From contig OZ025791.1 in the NCBI GenBank assembly GCA_964019425.1, forward strand, positions 1,092,501 to 1,156,500: a DNA stretch of 64,000 nt, read 5' to 3'. Positions 61,944 through 64,000 of this stretch are shown in pieces. The stretch is from Flectonema sp. DT1601. Lineage: Eukaryota; Euglenozoa; Diplonemea; Diplonemida; Diplonemidae. A program made the position numbers and the translations under genes. The notes under the pieces are model-generated. The model was not told the origin of the DNA, made no database searches, and saw nothing but the letters and a program-made list of their open reading frames with translations. How positions within the stretch are numbered: position 1 is the first letter of the stretch; each line of letters begins with the position of its first letter.

Positions 61944-62024
61944 TTTGCTTGGGTTGCTGTTGGAATTAGTAGTAGTTATAATATGATGTCACTTATGTGA
62001 TGAGAAGTATACTCCACGTCATTC

Positions 62025-62034
62025 TTGATTGGCG
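62025..62034 (-). promoter_or_regulatory. CCAAT-type element CGCCAATCAA
   Basis: It reads on the coding strand of the PH/JmjC-like gene, 82-91 bp upstream of the ATG, and is followed by a TGACGT CRE-like half site. It resembles the elements at 20331-20340 and 23518-23527. Confidence 0.4.
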
Positions 62035-62680
62035 TGAACACCGCGAACAGTTTGTACCAATCAAATGAAGGAACACCATTGCTTGCAATAAAAAACTATC
62101 CCTAAATAAAAGGAAGTGAAATCGTTTACCTTTTGTAACACAAGATGGCTCCACAACTGCTTTGCTGTTGTATAAAGAAATCGACTTGCTGTTGGTCATT
62201 AACTTCGAGAAAATAATAAAAACTAAAACAGTGAGATTCTTTGGGTTTTCCCTACTTCAAAAAGTGCTGTCAACGAAAGCAACCGACATCGCCACGAAAT
62301 CTTTTTTTTTTTTTTGAAGCCAACACCTCTAAAGAAGCTCACTGGTAATAGTAATTCGGTACCGTAACTGTGAGACTCTCACAGGAGAGAAGAGATGTAA
62401 GTTAACCTGAAGTGACTACCCAGACCCAATGCATGCACGAAGCAGGCAGCGTAAGAAACGCCAATTTTTCGCCGAGGGAGTTCATTATGACTTCTGTCAA
62501 GTATGATTTTACAGTAAAAATAATCAAAGACCGCTGCACCAGTAGTCGTGTCAAATGCTTCCATAAATCAATTTCCAAGCCGAGTGTAGATACCCTGCAG
62601 GAAATCATGTTCTCTTCCCTTTTTAACTTTACAATCTGTGGTTAAAATAGCCCAGACACCCGACTACTTTAATCGAAGGT

Positions 62681-62955
62681 TTAATGCCTCGCGAGTTCTG
62701 GTAAGTCAAGTGTCGAACAGTCGAGTAGTCGTGTTGTAATGAGGGTCACATCAATTCTTAGACTGACACACTCTACTCGAGATACAATAACCCACTCATC
62801 AATAACAATTATCAGTCCGTTGTTGTCAATCTTTTGACAGTAATAATCAATCGTTTTGTTCACCCACCGTGTTGGGTTTGATTCCGTGGCAGAACACTGT
62901 CAGTTTAAGCAAAAATAATACGTAAAAAGAAAACAAGACGGATAAAACTAACCAT
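62681..62955 (-). CDS. Candidate two-exon short gene (low support)
   Basis: A frame of 71 codons (62896-62681) follows a CTGACAG acceptor and joins in phase to an ATG at 62955-62953 across a 56-nt intron (GTTAGT...ACAG). The peptide (CSATESNPTRWVNKTIDYYC...) has mixed composition and no homopolymers. The start codon alone forming exon 1 is unusual, and no family is recognised. Chance openness in this much DNA is possible. It lies just downstream of the RS-domain gene. Confidence 0.25.
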
Positions 62956-63000
62956 GTGTTTTGAAAGGGAGACGCGAAGAGGGAGATTCTTTTGATTTAT

Positions 63001-64000
63001 CTAACGACGAGGTTTATGAGCACTGCCACCACAAGCCTCTGGATCGTCAAGTGGGAGCATCTTTACGATGTATCCGTCGCGTTTCGCCCAGATGCCACTT
63101 TGTCCGTTTACTCTGTGACGCCTAGTTTTTTTTTTTTTTTTAAGCCAAAATAGAAAAATGCAAAACAGAATTAGCTGCCAACAACAACACCATATATTCA
63201 TGACTGAATAACACACCAGGTAAAGTTCTTATCGTCGAGATCTATCTTACGTCTCTTCAACTCGTGCTCTAAATAATCAGCCTCAGGATAAGCTTTATTA
63301 AGTTTACACCTCTGTCTCTTCTGACAGATTTCTGTGACGAGCTTGGGAATCATGTTCCTGTTTTATTTTGTTTTTTTCGAGTATATTATCCCACTAGAGA
63401 ATGTATAGCAAGGCCTCAGATCGGGAACTATGAATAATCCTAATAGAGATAAAAAGAAATCATACCACGGAACAGGTGCAAATCTAAAGTCTAACTTTGG
63501 CTGTTCACTAAAAGGAGCAAAGGTACCCATCTGACCACATGCACTACTCCAAGTGCAATTGGTGTCATCCATGCGGACCCCCATTCTGATTATTTCTTGT
63601 TGAAGTGCGTCAGCCCGTTCGAAGATACGCTTCCTTCTGCAGGCCTGTCTGTCGTTGCACATTTCTATTACAATATCAGGGTCTACTTGATTAGCGTTTA
63701 ATAACTGAGCTTGTTCATTATTTAGAGATCTGCTTCTGCTTCGTTTGTCTCTACTCATGTCACGAGAACGAGTTCTGTCTCTTCTGTCTCTGCGATCACG
63801 ACTTCTTGTTCTCGAGCGGCTTTTTCTTCTGCTGCGGGAGTCGCGCCTACGACGATTCCTTCCACTGCTGCTGCTGCTGCTGCTGTGTCTTCGGCCTCTG
63901 CTGTGGCGACTTCTTCTTCCCCTACTTCTACTCCTGTCTCGTCTGTCTCTTCTTCCCCTGCTCTTAGATCTTGAGCGACTCCTCCTTCTGTCCTTGCTTC
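63001..64000 (-). CDS. RS-domain protein with two CysRS-tail-like repeats (5' part off window)
   Basis: The 3' part of a gene that continues past the right edge. Exons are 64000-63466, 63357-63217 and 63121-63001, with introns of 108 nt (GTATGA...ACAG) and 95 nt (GTGTGT...CTAG); the frame stays open through all three and gives 264 visible residues. The first 85 or so are an RS domain (SRSRSKSRGRRDRR and similar), as in splicing factors. Then two related repeats of about 45 residues follow: IVIEMCNDRQACRRKR...ADALQQEI...DDTNCTW and LVTEICQKRQRCKLNK...ADYLEHEL...DDKNFTW. Their layout recalls the C-terminal segment of cysteinyl-tRNA synthetases (AD-x-IR-x-L...DT...W). I infer an RNA-associated nuclear protein. 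Confidence 0.82.

Larger units (their letters stand above)
61944..63000. other. Intergenic stretch with exon-like pieces
   Basis: This contains the PH-gene promoter (CCAAT-type element at 62025-62034, followed by TGACGT), a candidate short gene at 62681-62955, and a diverged duplicate of part of it near 62500-62600. Confidence 0.5.

Overview
The window is nuclear DNA from a microbial eukaryote that I cannot place to phylum. It is AT-rich, with very many A and T homopolymers outside genes. It carries typical eukaryotic genes: ribosomal protein eL34, a PHO80-type cyclin, a BART-domain protein, PH, PDZ and RS-domain proteins. It uses standard stop codons and has short GT-AG introns. Six introns of 61-139 nt could be placed because the frame rejoins into sensible protein: one each in the two large Cys-rich genes, one in eL34, one in the PH protein and two in the RS-domain gene. 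Donors are GTATGT/GTATGA or GTGTGT; acceptors are CAG or CTAG.

Layout. At 2.1-17.3 kb lie two huge secreted, Cys-rich paralogues (2327 and 1839 aa with their rejoined last exons), each with a signal peptide, tandem Cys modules of about 140-160 residues and a separate last exon that encodes a hydrophobic, GPI-anchor-like tail. At 17.7-24.6 kb there is a compact group: a zinc-ribbon/proline-rich protein, a multi-pass membrane protein, a coiled-coil protein, eL34 and a BART-domain protein. From 24.6 to 48.7 kb there is a gene-poor stretch full of homopolymers and decayed tandem or inverted duplications. From 48.7 to 64 kb come a PHO80-like cyclin, two unrecognised basic or low-complexity proteins, a coiled-coil/PDZ protein, a two-PH protein with a JmjC/cupin-like C terminus, and the 3' part of an RS-domain gene that runs off the right edge.

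Every confident gene (13 of 13) is on the minus strand. The two Cys-rich proteins look like a pair of surface or wall components that arose by tandem duplication and then changed module number; they are the strongest candidate for an undescribed system. The other genes are mostly single housekeeping, cytoskeletal or signalling genes and show no obvious shared pathway. A (G/C)GCCAATC(G/A)A element lies upstream of three of them. All functional statements come from reading motifs by eye; no database search was run.
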